Program-made: the position numbers and the translations under genes
Assembly: GCA_964649795.1 (NCBI GenBank)
Contig: CAZYQY010000010.1
Span: forward strand, 1-23,684
DNA length: 23,684 nucleotides
From: JABMPX01 sp964649795
GTDB lineage: Bacteria > Patescibacteriota > Minisyncoccia > Portnoybacterales > UBA2143
Direction: 5' to 3'
Shown: piece by piece, positions 1-6,866 of the stretch
Layout of the letters: each line of letters begins with the position of its first letter
Numbering within the stretch: position 1 is the stretch's first letter
The notes under the pieces: generated by a model
Seen by the model: the letters and a program-made list of their open reading frames with translations, nothing else
The model's database searches: none
What the model was told of the DNA's origin: nothing

Positions 1-549
1 AAATCCCGCTATATCAATCCAAGCAGAACTAATATCGTTTAAGGTAATATTGTCTAGTGGACTAATGATTGTGTGCCAATCATTTCCTGTTAGTTCACCA
101 GTGCCAGAATCTACATCACAATTATCGCCTACCTTACAAACAGACATATCATAAGTAACGACCTTGTGAAGACTGTTTTTATCATAATTTAACCCACTAC
201 ATGAATCACCGCTCCATGTCCCTCCTTGACTGGTGCATTCTGGCTCGGTTAACTCACCGGTATCAGTCGCAAAATTTCCCAGGTGCTTCCAAACCCTTAC
301 TGGATTGCTGTTCGTCCTATTTTTCACAGTAAATTGAATATACCTTGTCTCGCAAGGCTTCATATCATTTAATTCTCCGGTATAAGTTTTTGTCCAAGGA
401 TTCTGGCCATCTACTTTAATATCAATAGTTCCGGCAGAGATAGTGTTGCCACTGCTGGTCTCGGTGTCAGAGAAGTAAGCGGTAGTCGCGCCAATGACAA
501 TAGCGCCGGCTGCGGCAACAATTGCTAAACTTAATATAATTTTTTTCAT
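1..549 (-). CDS. Camelysin/TasA-like secreted surface protein, 5' part (partial at window edge)
   Basis: The frame is open without a stop from an ATG at 549 to the left edge (183 codons), so the C-terminus lies outside the window. The N-terminus is a SipW-type signal peptide: positive MKK, a hydrophobic Ala/Ile/Val stretch to about residue 20, then GATTAYFSDTETS followed by a GNTISAGTIDI segment. That arrangement is the hallmark of SipW-dependent camelysin/TasA-type proteins, which in Bacillus form extracellular fibres; in other bacteria they are mostly uncharacterised surface proteins. The mature part is rich in Thr, Ser, Asn, Asp and Gly and contains several Cys (a CETRYIQF strand and a region near residues 108-150), consistent with an exported beta-sandwich. 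No Shine-Dalgarno site is seen before the ATG; the upstream 40 nt are almost pure A/T and follow a strong hairpin. The family call rests on the signal-peptide motif; the function is inferred. Confidence 0.8.
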   Translation of the reverse strand, partial: MKKIILSLAIVAAAGAIVIGATTAYFSDTETSSGNTISAGTIDIKVDGQNPWTKTYTGELNDMKPCETRYIQFTVKNRTNSNPVRVWKHLGNFATDTGELTEPECTSQGGTWSGDSCSGLNYDKNSLHKVVTYDMSVCKVGDNCDVDSGTGELTGNDWHTIISPLDNITLNDISSAWIDIAGF

Positions 550-587
550 AATTTTATTATTTTAATTATTAATTATTTATTTTTTTT

Positions 588-646
588 AAGTGGCTTGCTT
601 TAACCCTCCAAGCCCTGCCTTTTTGCAGAACTAAGGAAAGCCACTT
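588..646 (-). promoter_or_regulatory. Strong hairpin in the leader of the surface-protein gene
   Basis: On the minus strand AAGTGGCTT (646-638) pairs perfectly with AAGCCACTT (596-588), a 9-bp stem. The 41-nt interior holds a second hairpin in which TTCTGC can pair with GCAGGG across an A-rich loop, and a GGAGGG tract. The structure lies about 40 nt upstream of the ATG at 549, inside a leader of about 310 nt. No U-run follows on the minus strand, so it does not look like an intrinsic terminator. It could be a cis-acting regulatory RNA or an mRNA-stabilising 5' structure; I do not recognise it as a known riboswitch class. Confidence 0.5.
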
Positions 647-702
647 TCGACCTTTATTTACATATATATCCCACATCAAATTTTAAAAATAAAAAAACAA
701 CT

Positions 703-801
703 TTAAAAAAGCTGCATTAAGAACATATCAAAAAAATCATTATATTCTTCTGCCCTCCATTTAATAACTGGAGTGCGAATAAAATCTTTTCCATAATCAA
801 T
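703..801 (-). other. Leader region with possible short ORFs between mnmA and the surface-protein gene
   Basis: The 457-nt gap between 550 and 1006 holds the mnmA terminator, a promoter, the leader hairpin and this segment. A good AGGAGGGG site lies just upstream (807-814). One frame (ATT at 801, stop at 703) reads IDYGKDFIRTPVIKWRAEEY and continues to a plausible 32-residue peptide, but it has no ATG, GTG or TTG start. A second frame starts TTG at 800 about 7 nt after AGGAGG and encodes a 27-residue hydrophobic peptide ending at 717. Either could be a leader peptide, or the first could be the remnant of a decayed gene. Apart from these I see nothing else coding in the gap. Confidence 0.25.
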
Positions 802-869
802 CTTTCCCCTCCTTTTACTTGATTAGCTAGAATCCCCCTCCATTCCAATAAATTCTAAAGCGTACTAGT

Positions 870-898
870 AATATTATCAATATAAAAAAACTTGTCAA
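870..898 (-). promoter_or_regulatory. Promoter for the surface-protein gene
   Basis: The minus strand shows a perfect -35 TTGACA (898-893), a 17-nt spacer and a -10 AATATT (875-870), predicting a start near 862. It lies downstream of the mnmA terminator and would give the surface-protein mRNA a leader of about 310 nt that includes the short-ORF segment and the hairpin. Confidence 0.55.
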
Positions 899-967
899 GC
901 CCTTTTTTTTACCAGACAAACAATCTATTTTTTTGTCAAGATAAGATTGGCTTAAATAATAAAATAA

Positions 968-993
968 GAGCTGTTTCTTTTAAAAAACAGCTC
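968..993 (-). terminator. Intrinsic terminator after mnmA
   Basis: A 9-bp perfect inverted repeat, GAGCTGTTT and AAACAGCTC, separated by 8 nt, begins 13 nt after the mnmA stop codon. On the minus strand it is followed by a T-rich tract (TTATTTTATTATTT). It closes the 13-gene block and separates it from the surface-protein transcription unit. Confidence 0.7.
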
Positions 994-1006
994 GGGCGAT
1001 TGAACA

Positions 1007-2008
1007 TTATTTAATCATTCCACTGCCTAGGCAAACTTTATTATTGTAAAAAACAGCCCATTGGCCCGGGGTTACTGCTTTTTGCGGCTTTTCAAAAATC
1101 AATTTAGAACTATTAGGATAAAATTTTGCCAAAGCAAGTGACTGATTAAATCTTGTTTTAGCTTTAACTTTGATTATTTTTTTAAATGGCTGGCCGGAAA
1201 TAAAATGCGCATTAGTTAAAACAACTTCTTTCTTATAAAGAACTGGGTCGTTTTCTTTATTAGTAACTATTAGCTGATTCTTCTTTTTATTAAACCCAAT
1301 TACCCACCAGGGTCCATTTGACAATTGAATTCCCTTTCTCTGGCCAATCGTATAAAGATGAAGTCCTTTATGTTCCCCTAAAATGCTTCCTTTTTGATTA
1401 ATGATCTGGCCTGGATTAGAAATCATTTTTGGCAGAGTAAAACATAAATCCTGGCTCTGTTTCTGTTTTATAATAAAATTGAGCTTTTCTTTTTTGGCTA
1501 TTTTATAAACTTCTTTTTTGGTTAAATCTCCTAAGGGGAAAATTATCTTTTTTAACTGCTTTTGGCGTAAAAGACAAAGAAAATAACTCTGGTCTTTCTC
1601 TTTATCCTTGGCTCTTAAAAGCTGATTATTTTTAATTCTGGCATAGTGTCCAGTAGCCACATATTGAGCGCCTTTCTTTCGCGCAAAATTAAAAAGGGAT
1701 TTAAATTTAACTAAATGATTGCAAATAATACATGGGCTCGGGGTTTTGCCCTTTTTTAAAAGATTTGAAAAATAGCCAATCACTTTTTTTTTAAATTCTT
1801 TTTTGCAGTCAAGAATATAATGAGGCACTTTTGCTTCTTCACAAATTTTTCTTGCTATTTTAATAGATTCTTTATTTTGTAAAGCATCATACTTAAGAGT
1901 AAGACCAATTGGCTCATATCCCTGTTTTTTCAGCAATAATAAAGAAACCGACGAATCTATGCCGCCGGACAAACCAACTATTATCCGAGTATTATTGCTT
2001 TTCCCCAT
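1007..2008 (-). CDS. mnmA: tRNA-specific 2-thiouridylase MnmA (short form)
   Basis: MnmA adenylates U34 of Lys, Glu and Gln tRNAs and inserts sulfur to give 2-thiouridine. Visible features are the N-terminal PP-loop SGGIDSS (residues 14-20), the catalytic Cys context PCIICN (Cys93 and Cys96), ATGHYARI (118-125), KDQSYFL (138-144), the second active-site Cys in SQDLCF (Cys189) and GEHKGLHLYTIGQRKG in the tRNA-binding middle part. At 333 residues it is shorter than typical enzymes (about 360); the segment between the second active Cys and GEHKGL is several residues shorter than in the E. coli protein. The start overlaps the end of the DUF134 gene by 17 nt, and the gene is last in the block before a terminator. 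Its position behind Fe-S and sulfur-cofactor genes may be operon packing, or the protein may serve a specialised sulfur role. The family is secure. Confidence 0.9.
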   Translation of the reverse strand: MGKSNNTRIIVGLSGGIDSSVSLLLLKKQGYEPIGLTLKYDALQNKESIKIARKICEEAKVPHYILDCKKEFKKKVIGYFSNLLKKGKTPSPCIICNHLVKFKSLFNFARKKGAQYVATGHYARIKNNQLLRAKDKEKDQSYFLCLLRQKQLKKIIFPLGDLTKKEVYKIAKKEKLNFIIKQKQSQDLCFTLPKMISNPGQIINQKGSILGEHKGLHLYTIGQRKGIQLSNGPWWVIGFNKKKNQLIVTNKENDPVLYKKEVVLTNAHFISGQPFKKIIKVKAKTRFNQSLALAKFYPNSSKLIFEKPQKAVTPGQWAVFYNNKVCLGSGMIK

Positions 2009-2282
2009 TTATATTGCTAATTCTAATAGCCTTGCCCTTTATCAATGCATCAGCTATTTTCTCATGCGCTGAAGTTAAAATTCTTTGCAGGGTGCTTTGA
2101 GAAATTTTCATTTTTTTAGCCGCTTCAATTTGGTCTAAATTGCCTAAATCGCAAAGCCGCAAGGCCTCTAATTCATCAAAGCCCAAATCAACCTCTTTTA
2201 ATTCGGAAAGAGGCACGGCTCTTGGCTTGAAATATGTTACTTCTGGATCAAATTTAACTAATCTTTTTTTAATTGGTCTCAT
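1992..2282 (-). CDS. DUF134 (COG1342) predicted DNA-binding protein
   Basis: A 96-residue protein of the DUF134 family of small predicted DNA-binding proteins, which frequently sit beside NifX-type and MinD-ferredoxin genes in anaerobes. The N-terminus has a PRAVPLSELKEVDLGFDELE-type segment typical of the family. It is followed by a sigma-region-4-like helix-turn-helix: EALRLCDLGNLDQIEAAKKM (about 38-57), then ISQSTLQRILTSAHEKIADAL as recognition helix and trailing helix. The gene overlaps the upstream MinD-ferredoxin gene by 4 nt (ATGA) and the downstream mnmA by 17 nt, so translational coupling is likely. It is the only DNA-binding protein in the 13-gene block, which makes it the natural candidate to bind the palindrome at 8708-8727. 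That link is inference. Confidence 0.85.
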   Translation of the reverse strand: MRPIKKRLVKFDPEVTYFKPRAVPLSELKEVDLGFDELEALRLCDLGNLDQIEAAKKMKISQSTLQRILTSAHEKIADALIKGKAIRISNINGEKQ

Positions 2283-3178
2283 AATAACAATGACAATCTA
2301 TTAAATATTTCCTTTATTTCCTTTTTTGCCTTAAGTTTAGTTCTTAAAATTGGCTGAAGATTGGCAATGGCTTTAAATATTGCTTGATCGTAAGATATTT
2401 TCCCTAAAAAATTATCAGCAAATTCTTTTTCTATTTTTTTAGTCAATAAAGAATTGATATCCCATTTATTAACAACAACCTTAAATGGAATCTGAAAATG
2501 ATTAACTACACTTAAAACCCTTTTTAAATCGCTTAATCCAGAAGGAGTTGGTTCAGTAATCAAAATAGCCAAATTAGCATCCTGCAAAGAAGCAATTACT
2601 GGACATCCAGTGCCTGGCGAAGAGTCAATAATCATAATATCATATTCGCTATTCCCCTCTGCTGCTTCTTTTTTTATTTCGGCAACTATTTTGCCTGAGC
2701 CGGTTTCGCCAGGGAAAAGCTGGCCAGTAAATAAAGGAAATCCGTATTCTGTATTAATCTTTTTAATCTTGCCATTTTCAACCGACTCTAAATGAATTGC
2801 CTTTTTAGGACAAACAATTTCACAAGCGCCGCATCCCTCGCAAAGGAAAGGATTAACTTTGGCTCTTTTATTCTTAATTTCCAATGCGCTAAAAACGCAC
2901 TTATCCACGCATTCGCCGCAGCCATTGCATTTTTCCGGATCAATAATTGCTTTAAAAGAAGTAGAGATTCTTTTAGAAAACTGGACATTCTCTTCAGAAA
3001 GCTGATTAAGCCAAATAGCTAAATTAGGAGCATCAACATCAGCATCAACAACAACTATTTTTTTCTTTTTAGCAAAAAGCATTGCCAAAGCAGAAGTAAG
3101 CATTGACTTGCCCACTCCACCTTTCCCACTGGCAACAACTAATTTAAACTTCTTATTCCTAATCATAGAATTTCTCAT
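2279..3178 (-). CDS. MinD-superfamily ATPase with inserted ferredoxin domain (1)
   Basis: A 299-residue deviant-Walker P-loop ATPase of the group that carries a two-cluster ferredoxin insert. Seen in order: Walker A GKGGVGKS (18-25), VVVDADVDAPNL (42-53), two [4Fe-4S] motifs with Cys84/87/90/94 and Cys113/116/119/123, the switch/Walker B-like IMIIDSSPGTGCPV (181-194) and TEPTPSGLSDL (208-218). Members of this group are soluble ATPases thought to bind, carry or gate the transfer of metal-sulfur cofactors; two of them accompany the NifX-like orange protein in Desulfovibrio. The annotated ATG overlaps the upstream NTPase gene by 20 nt; an internal ATG at residue 5 (3166) would shorten this to 8 nt and is equally plausible. 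The gene is paralogous to the ATPase at 6854-7687. Confidence 0.9.
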   Translation of the reverse strand: MRNSMIRNKKFKLVVASGKGGVGKSMLTSALAMLFAKKKKIVVVDADVDAPNLAIWLNQLSEENVQFSKRISTSFKAIIDPEKCNGCGECVDKCVFSALEIKNKRAKVNPFLCEGCGACEIVCPKKAIHLESVENGKIKKINTEYGFPLFTGQLFPGETGSGKIVAEIKKEAAEGNSEYDIMIIDSSPGTGCPVIASLQDANLAILITEPTPSGLSDLKRVLSVVNHFQIPFKVVVNKWDINSLLTKKIEKEFADNFLGKISYDQAIFKAIANLQPILRTKLKAKKEIKEIFNRLSLLL

Positions 3179-3683
3179 TTAAAAAAGGCAATAGAGCAGA
3201 TATTACGCCGCCAATATATAGTTCTTTCCTATCTAAAACACCCCTAGACAAAAGGCCAATGGCTCCCATCTTTTGCTTAATGTTTTTTATACCAAAAATA
3301 ATGTCCGCAGCACCTCCTAATCCTTTCCCTTTTTTAATTAATTCTTCTAATTTTTTAGGAAGAGGAAAACTAGCTGTTCTTCCTAATCCTACTTTCCTTT
3401 GTTTAGATTTAATACATATCCAACTAATAACATAAAGAGTTTTGCCTATCTTTTCTAACCCTCCCTCTATGCCTACAGCAAAATCTGGCTGATACTCTTT
3501 GAATATATAATGGGCTCGATTTTTAGCTCCTTGAAGAGTTCTATCCCCTGATTTTGGCTGATGAGAAACCCCGGAATTAACTTCTATTCCTTTTACATCT
3601 ATGTTCTTAAAATACTTAGAAAAAACCTCGCGCACACAATTGATTTTTACTGGATTTTTTGAACCAATTATTACTCTTAACAT
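3159..3683 (-). CDS. DUF84/YjjX-family inosine/xanthosine triphosphatase
   Basis: A 174-residue protein of the NTPase family that hydrolyses non-canonical (d)ITP and (d)XTP to keep deaminated purines out of nucleic acids. Family features are IIGSKNPVKINCVREVF at the N-terminus, SGVSHQPKSGDRTLQGAKNR (substrate-pocket region), DFAVGIEGGLE with the acidic and Gly-rich active site, a GLGRTASFPLP strand and a C-terminal GAIGLLSRGVLDRKELY motif. The length is normal for the family. The start is 3 nt after the radical SAM gene and the end overlaps the MinD-ferredoxin gene. With the neighbouring uracil-DNA glycosylase it forms a small nucleotide-damage module inside the cofactor block. Confidence 0.85.
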   Translation of the reverse strand: MLRVIIGSKNPVKINCVREVFSKYFKNIDVKGIEVNSGVSHQPKSGDRTLQGAKNRAHYIFKEYQPDFAVGIEGGLEKIGKTLYVISWICIKSKQRKVGLGRTASFPLPKKLEELIKKGKGLGGAADIIFGIKNIKQKMGAIGLLSRGVLDRKELYIGGVISALLPFLNEKFYD

Positions 3684-3686
3684 AAT

Positions 3687-4499
3687 TTAAATTTTTATTG
3701 TTTCCCATTTTGGCAAATGGATTTCAATTCCAGATGTTTTGACTTTTTCTTTTTTAATAACTTCTTTTAAATCTTCTAAGAAGTTTAAAATTTTTTCTTT
3801 ATTTATCATCGTTTGATAACTATCCGGAAAATCCCTTTTCAAAATATTAATGAAATCTTGTCCGCTAGCTCTTAAATTTAATATCTCAAACCAGAAATAA
3901 TCTACTATGCTTCTGACTTCTTTAATTACTTCCTTGACATTAACTAATTGAGGGATAATCGGGCTAACAAATCCATAGGTTTTTATTCCATTCTCTTTTA
4001 AAACTCTTAGAGTCTTTAATCTTTGTTTATGGGACGGCGCGTTTGGCTCGAAAAGCTCTTTAATCTTTCCTTTAAAGCCATTAATAGTTAAGCCAACTTC
4101 AATTTCTTTAAACTTTTTAAACAAATCAATATCCCTTAAAATCAAGTCGGATTTAGTCTGAATGGAAAGTTTGGTTCTTTTGTCTAAATTTTCTAAAATT
4201 CTTCTGGTTAATTTTAGTTCTTTTTCAATTGGCTGATAGGGGTCGGAAATTGAACTCATATAGATACGCCCCTTGAGATATTTCTCCTTGATTAATTCTG
4301 GAGCATTTTCTTTTATCTCTATCCAACTCCCCCATCGTCCATAATTTTTCCAGCGACAGATAAACTTGGCATAACAATAAGCGCAATTATGCTCACAGCC
4401 GACATATTGGTTTATTACAAAATCCGCACCCGGGAGTTTTGTCTTGGTAAAAATACTTTTGGCCTGAGTTTTAATTATTTTCATACTGTTTAAGGACAT
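3687..4499 (-). CDS. SplB-like radical SAM protein (COG1533)
   Basis: A radical SAM enzyme with the cluster motif CEHNCAYC (Cys35, Cys39, Cys42 of the long form) inside a GADFVINQYVGCEHNCAYCY segment. It is followed by SSISDPYQPIEKELKLTR and SIQTKSDLILRD, which are characteristic of the COG1533 group related to spore photoproduct lyase. Most members, including short 270-residue ones like this, have no proven substrate. The annotated ATG gives a 29-nt overlap with the uracil-DNA glycosylase gene. An internal ATG at residue 6 (4484) matches the usual family start better and reduces the overlap to 14 nt; neither start has a clear Shine-Dalgarno site. Placement between two nucleotide-repair genes hints at DNA or nucleotide repair, but it may equally be part of the cofactor pathway. 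Confidence 0.8.
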   Translation of the reverse strand: MSLNSMKIIKTQAKSIFTKTKLPGADFVINQYVGCEHNCAYCYAKFICRWKNYGRWGSWIEIKENAPELIKEKYLKGRIYMSSISDPYQPIEKELKLTRRILENLDKRTKLSIQTKSDLILRDIDLFKKFKEIEVGLTINGFKGKIKELFEPNAPSHKQRLKTLRVLKENGIKTYGFVSPIIPQLVNVKEVIKEVRSIVDYFWFEILNLRASGQDFINILKRDFPDSYQTMINKEKILNFLEDLKEVIKKEKVKTSGIEIHLPKWETIKI

Positions 4500-5061
4500 A
4501 AAAATCTTTTTTAAGGGTTTCCTTCATATTTGCATTGTAAGCAGCCACTGCTGGATGGTATAAAGGGACAATTTTGATTGACCCAAAATCTGTCTTGGCT
4601 TCAAAAACCTGGCTGTGAATTTTGCTAATTCCTTGTATTTTATCCTTAAGACCGAATTTTTCTAAAAGATAAGCAGTAGCATAATTGCCCAAAGGACAAA
4701 CTATTTTTGGCTTAATAATATCAATTTGTTTTTCTAAATAAGGAGTACAAGCAGTAATTTCTTCTTTTTGAGGATTGCGATTATTAAGCGGACGGCATTT
4801 AAGAATATTACATATATATATTTCTTCTCTTTTTATTCCAGCTGCTTCTAATAATTCATCTAATATATTGCCTGATTGGCCGCAGAAAGGCCGGCCAGTT
4901 TTATCTTCATTAAAACCAGGCGCTTCGCCAATCAACATAACTTTTGCCTGATGACTGCCTTGACCAATAACTGGATAAGCTCTTGTTTGATAAAGAGAAC
5001 ATTTTTGACAATTTAAGACCTCTTTTTTAATTTTTTTAAGTTGTTTATCTCGCTCAGTCAT
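4471..5061 (-). CDS. Family 4 uracil-DNA glycosylase ([4Fe-4S])
   Basis: Excises uracil from DNA as the first step of base-excision repair. Four cysteines for the [4Fe-4S] cluster are visible: Cys18 and Cys21 in NCQKCSLYQTR, Cys89 in ILKCRP and Cys105 in TACTPYLEKQ. Motif 1 is GEAPGFNEDKTGRPF (45-59, with the family-4 GE.PG pattern) and motif 2 is the HPAVAAYN segment near residue 168. The 196-residue length is normal for this family, common in thermophiles and anaerobes. The start codon overlaps the stop of the metallo-beta-lactamase-fold gene by 4 nt (ATGA), indicating translational coupling. Confidence 0.92.
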   Translation of the reverse strand: MTERDKQLKKIKKEVLNCQKCSLYQTRAYPVIGQGSHQAKVMLIGEAPGFNEDKTGRPFCGQSGNILDELLEAAGIKREEIYICNILKCRPLNNRNPQKEEITACTPYLEKQIDIIKPKIVCPLGNYATAYLLEKFGLKDKIQGISKIHSQVFEAKTDFGSIKIVPLYHPAVAAYNANMKETLKKDFYVLKQYENN

Positions 5062-5687
5062 ATCTCAATTATTTTACCTGCTCCTCCTTCAATATATTTT
5101 TGAGGATATAATTTCTTAAGTTCAGCTTTATGCTGAGTGCAGTGAGTGGGACAAATTAGTTCTAAATCTTGAAATAGTTCAAATTCAGAAAATCCATGTA
5201 GCCCGCCAATAATTGCATAAATTTTACCAAATTGAGAAGCAGCATCTAAAATATGTCCCATATAGGGATGGGAGCATCCAACAATTAAAACTAATTTCTT
5301 TCTAATTCCGACTCCCATACTCTGTTCTATCCCATCCAGCTCGCCAGTAGAAAACACGTTTTTGTAAATTTTTTGAGGTTTTTTTAAAATAACTTCATTT
5401 TTCAATCCCAAAGAAGAAGGAACATAAATTTTGACTTTATTATTAACTTTCAAAAATGCCGGGAGCCCTCCAATATGGTCAAAATGAAGATGAGAAATAA
5501 AAACCTCTCCAATGGAAACAGGATCTATGCCTAATTTCTCCATATTGCTAAGTAAAATTTTCCCATTTCCACCAGTGTCGAATAAAATCTTAGGAGTATT
5601 TTTTGTTTCGACTAACGCAGAAAAACCCCAATCCGCCTGAAGGTCTTTTCTAAAAGCAGTATTATCATAAATAATAGTAATTTTCAT
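5058..5687 (-). CDS. Metallo-beta-lactamase-fold hydrolase (COG1237-like)
   Basis: A 209-residue metallo-beta-lactamase-fold protein with the metal motif HLHFDH (His66, His68, Asp70, His71), an FDTGG strand before it (36-40), and later ligands in VGCSHP and GGLHGF plus a PTHCT segment near the C-terminus. The arrangement matches the COG1237 group, whose annotated members include dihydropterin/ribofuranosyl-aminobenzene phosphate synthase-like proteins; it is shorter than most of them. Such MBL proteins recur beside MinD-ferredoxin and NifX-type genes in anaerobes, but the substrate is unknown. It starts 3 nt after the ferredoxin gene stop and overlaps the glycosylase gene by 4 nt. Confidence 0.8.
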   Translation of the reverse strand: MKITIIYDNTAFRKDLQADWGFSALVETKNTPKILFDTGGNGKILLSNMEKLGIDPVSIGEVFISHLHFDHIGGLPAFLKVNNKVKIYVPSSLGLKNEVILKKPQKIYKNVFSTGELDGIEQSMGVGIRKKLVLIVGCSHPYMGHILDAASQFGKIYAIIGGLHGFSEFELFQDLELICPTHCTQHKAELKKLYPQKYIEGGAGKIIEI

Positions 5688-5690
5688 AAT

Positions 5691-6011
5691 TTATTTTCTT
5701 CTGCCGCCTCCGCCCCTGCCTTTGCCTTTGCCATTTCGAGGTCCCAGACCAAGCCCTCTGCCCTTGCCCATGCCAAAACCTTTTCCTTGCCTTGGAGTAA
5801 ATTCTGGTTTAATTTCAGTTTCAGTTTTTCCTTCTTTGTCTATTTTTTCTATAGCTCCTATCGGACAAACACTTTCTCCCCCGCATTCTTCTAATTTTTC
5901 TTGATCTACTATTTCAGCTTTATCACTTTCACCCAATTTAGTTGCTCCGGGACAGTTTCGAAGACAAACACCGCAACTAATACATTTTTCTTTGTTTACT
6001 CGATATTTCAT
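5691..6011 (-). CDS. Ferredoxin with Gly/Arg/Lys-rich tail
   Basis: A 106-residue protein in two parts. Residues 1 to about 60 form a small ferredoxin: CISCGVCLRNCP gives the CxxCxxCxxxCP motif (Cys10, 13, 16, 20) and a second half carries ECGGESVCPIGAI, so at least one [4Fe-4S] cluster is expected; the second motif is degenerate. From about residue 72 the sequence changes to a low-complexity tail of GKG, GRG, GLG and RGGGG units ending RRK. The same kind of tail is seen in the DUF5320-like, zinc-ribbon and NifX-like proteins of this block, suggesting a shared binding or assembly surface. A perfect 14-bp palindrome lies immediately before the ATG. Confidence 0.85.
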   Translation of the reverse strand: MKYRVNKEKCISCGVCLRNCPGATKLGESDKAEIVDQEKLEECGGESVCPIGAIEKIDKEGKTETEIKPEFTPRQGKGFGMGKGRGLGLGPRNGKGKGRGGGGRRK

Positions 6012-6013
6012 AT

Positions 6014-6027
6014 TTAGATTAATCTAA
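6014..6027. promoter_or_regulatory. 14-bp perfect palindrome just upstream of the ferredoxin start
   Basis: TTAGATTAATCTAA is perfectly self-complementary and sits 2 nt upstream of the ferredoxin ATG, in the 39-nt gap after the CcdA-like gene. It could be an operator or simply an A/T-rich coincidence; no strong -35/-10 pair accompanies it. Confidence 0.3.
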
Positions 6028-6050
6028 TCTCTGTTTTCCTAAAATCTTAT

Positions 6051-6866
6051 TTAAACTAAGCCCAAAAGCATAGCCGAACCTAATCCTAAGATAATAAGGC
6101 CAGATATTAAATCAAGATATTTAATATTTCTCGCCTGCCAACTAGAAATATCATCTATTTTCCTTAATCCAAAATAGATTATTAAAACAACAGCCAGCAT
6201 TGGCAAAACAAATATCAAATTATACAGCAAAAGCCAGGGCAGGGATTTTAATATTCCCAGTTCGCATAAAATCCCTCCGCAGATAATATAGGGGCCAATA
6301 GTGCAAGGCAGTAAAAATACAGTGACAAAAGCGCCGACTAAAAAAGCGCCTCCTGGGCTGGTTATTTTAGAAAGAATCCGATCAATTTTTGGAAGAACCC
6401 GGCAAACAGCTTTGGCTCGAAAAAAATCTCTAATTTTAAAACATCCTAAGATAATAGCGGCTAGCGCAACAATTTTGTAAAGCCAAAGCTGAACTATTTT
6501 TAAAGAATTCAACAATTGAAAGGATTCTATAATAATAAGCCCATAAATTAAATACATTACGAATACAGAAAAAATAAAAGCTAAACCGGCTAATAAAATA
6601 TTTTTCCTTTTAATTGGATTATAAGTCAAAATAGCTATAAGCATTAAGCTAAGAACAGCCAAAGTGCAGGGATTAATAGCATCAACAGCAGCTAAAGAAA
6701 CTATTTTAACCAAAGTAAATTGATTAGTTAAGCTTTCTACAAGATTAGGATTAATGCTATTACAATGATAACAATTATCTTCCGCAGCCATAGCAAAATT
6801 TGAGAAAGACATGAATCCTAAAATAGATAAAAATAATCCTAAAGTAATAATCTTTAATTTCCCCAT
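6051..6866 (-). CDS. CcdA/DsbD-like transmembrane thiol-redox protein
   Basis: A 271-residue polytopic membrane protein of the cytochrome-c-biogenesis transmembrane (CcdA/DsbD) family, which moves reducing equivalents from cytoplasmic thioredoxin across the membrane by a Cys pair. The N-terminus looks like a signal peptide or first TM segment (about 5-27) followed by a CYHC pair (Cys32, Cys35) outside the membrane. The conserved family cysteines appear in DAINPCTL (Cys67) and LPCTIGPYI (Cys188), with about six hydrophobic helices between and after. The extra CxxC right after the signal segment is not part of the core family and may act as a small periplasmic relay. The start overlaps the MinD-ferredoxin gene by 13 nt. 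In context it may keep exported or metal-binding thiols reduced; cytochrome biogenesis is not suggested by the neighbours. Confidence 0.8.
   Translation of the reverse strand: MGKLKIITLGLFLSILGFMSFSNFAMAAEDNCYHCNSINPNLVESLTNQFTLVKIVSLAAVDAINPCTLAVLSLMLIAILTYNPIKRKNILLAGLAFIFSVFVMYLIYGLIIIESFQLLNSLKIVQLWLYKIVALAAIILGCFKIRDFFRAKAVCRVLPKIDRILSKITSPGGAFLVGAFVTVFLLPCTIGPYIICGGILCELGILKSLPWLLLYNLIFVLPMLAVVLIIYFGLRKIDDISSWQARNIKYLDLISGLIILGLGSAMLLGLV

Noticed and set aside
588..646. Leader hairpin as a known c-di-GMP, TPP, fluoride or preQ1 riboswitch
   Set aside because: I could not match the conserved core nucleotides of these classes. It is reported only as an unassigned structure.
911..939. TTGACA at 939-934 as an additional promoter for the surface-protein gene
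   Set aside because: At 17-nt spacing the -10 would be TCTGGT, far from consensus. The TTGACA at 898-893 has a much better partner.
2788..2988. Minus-strand 66-codon frame inside the first MinD-ferredoxin gene
   Set aside because: It is an out-of-frame shadow of the ferredoxin insert; the Cys motifs are only meaningful in the long frame.
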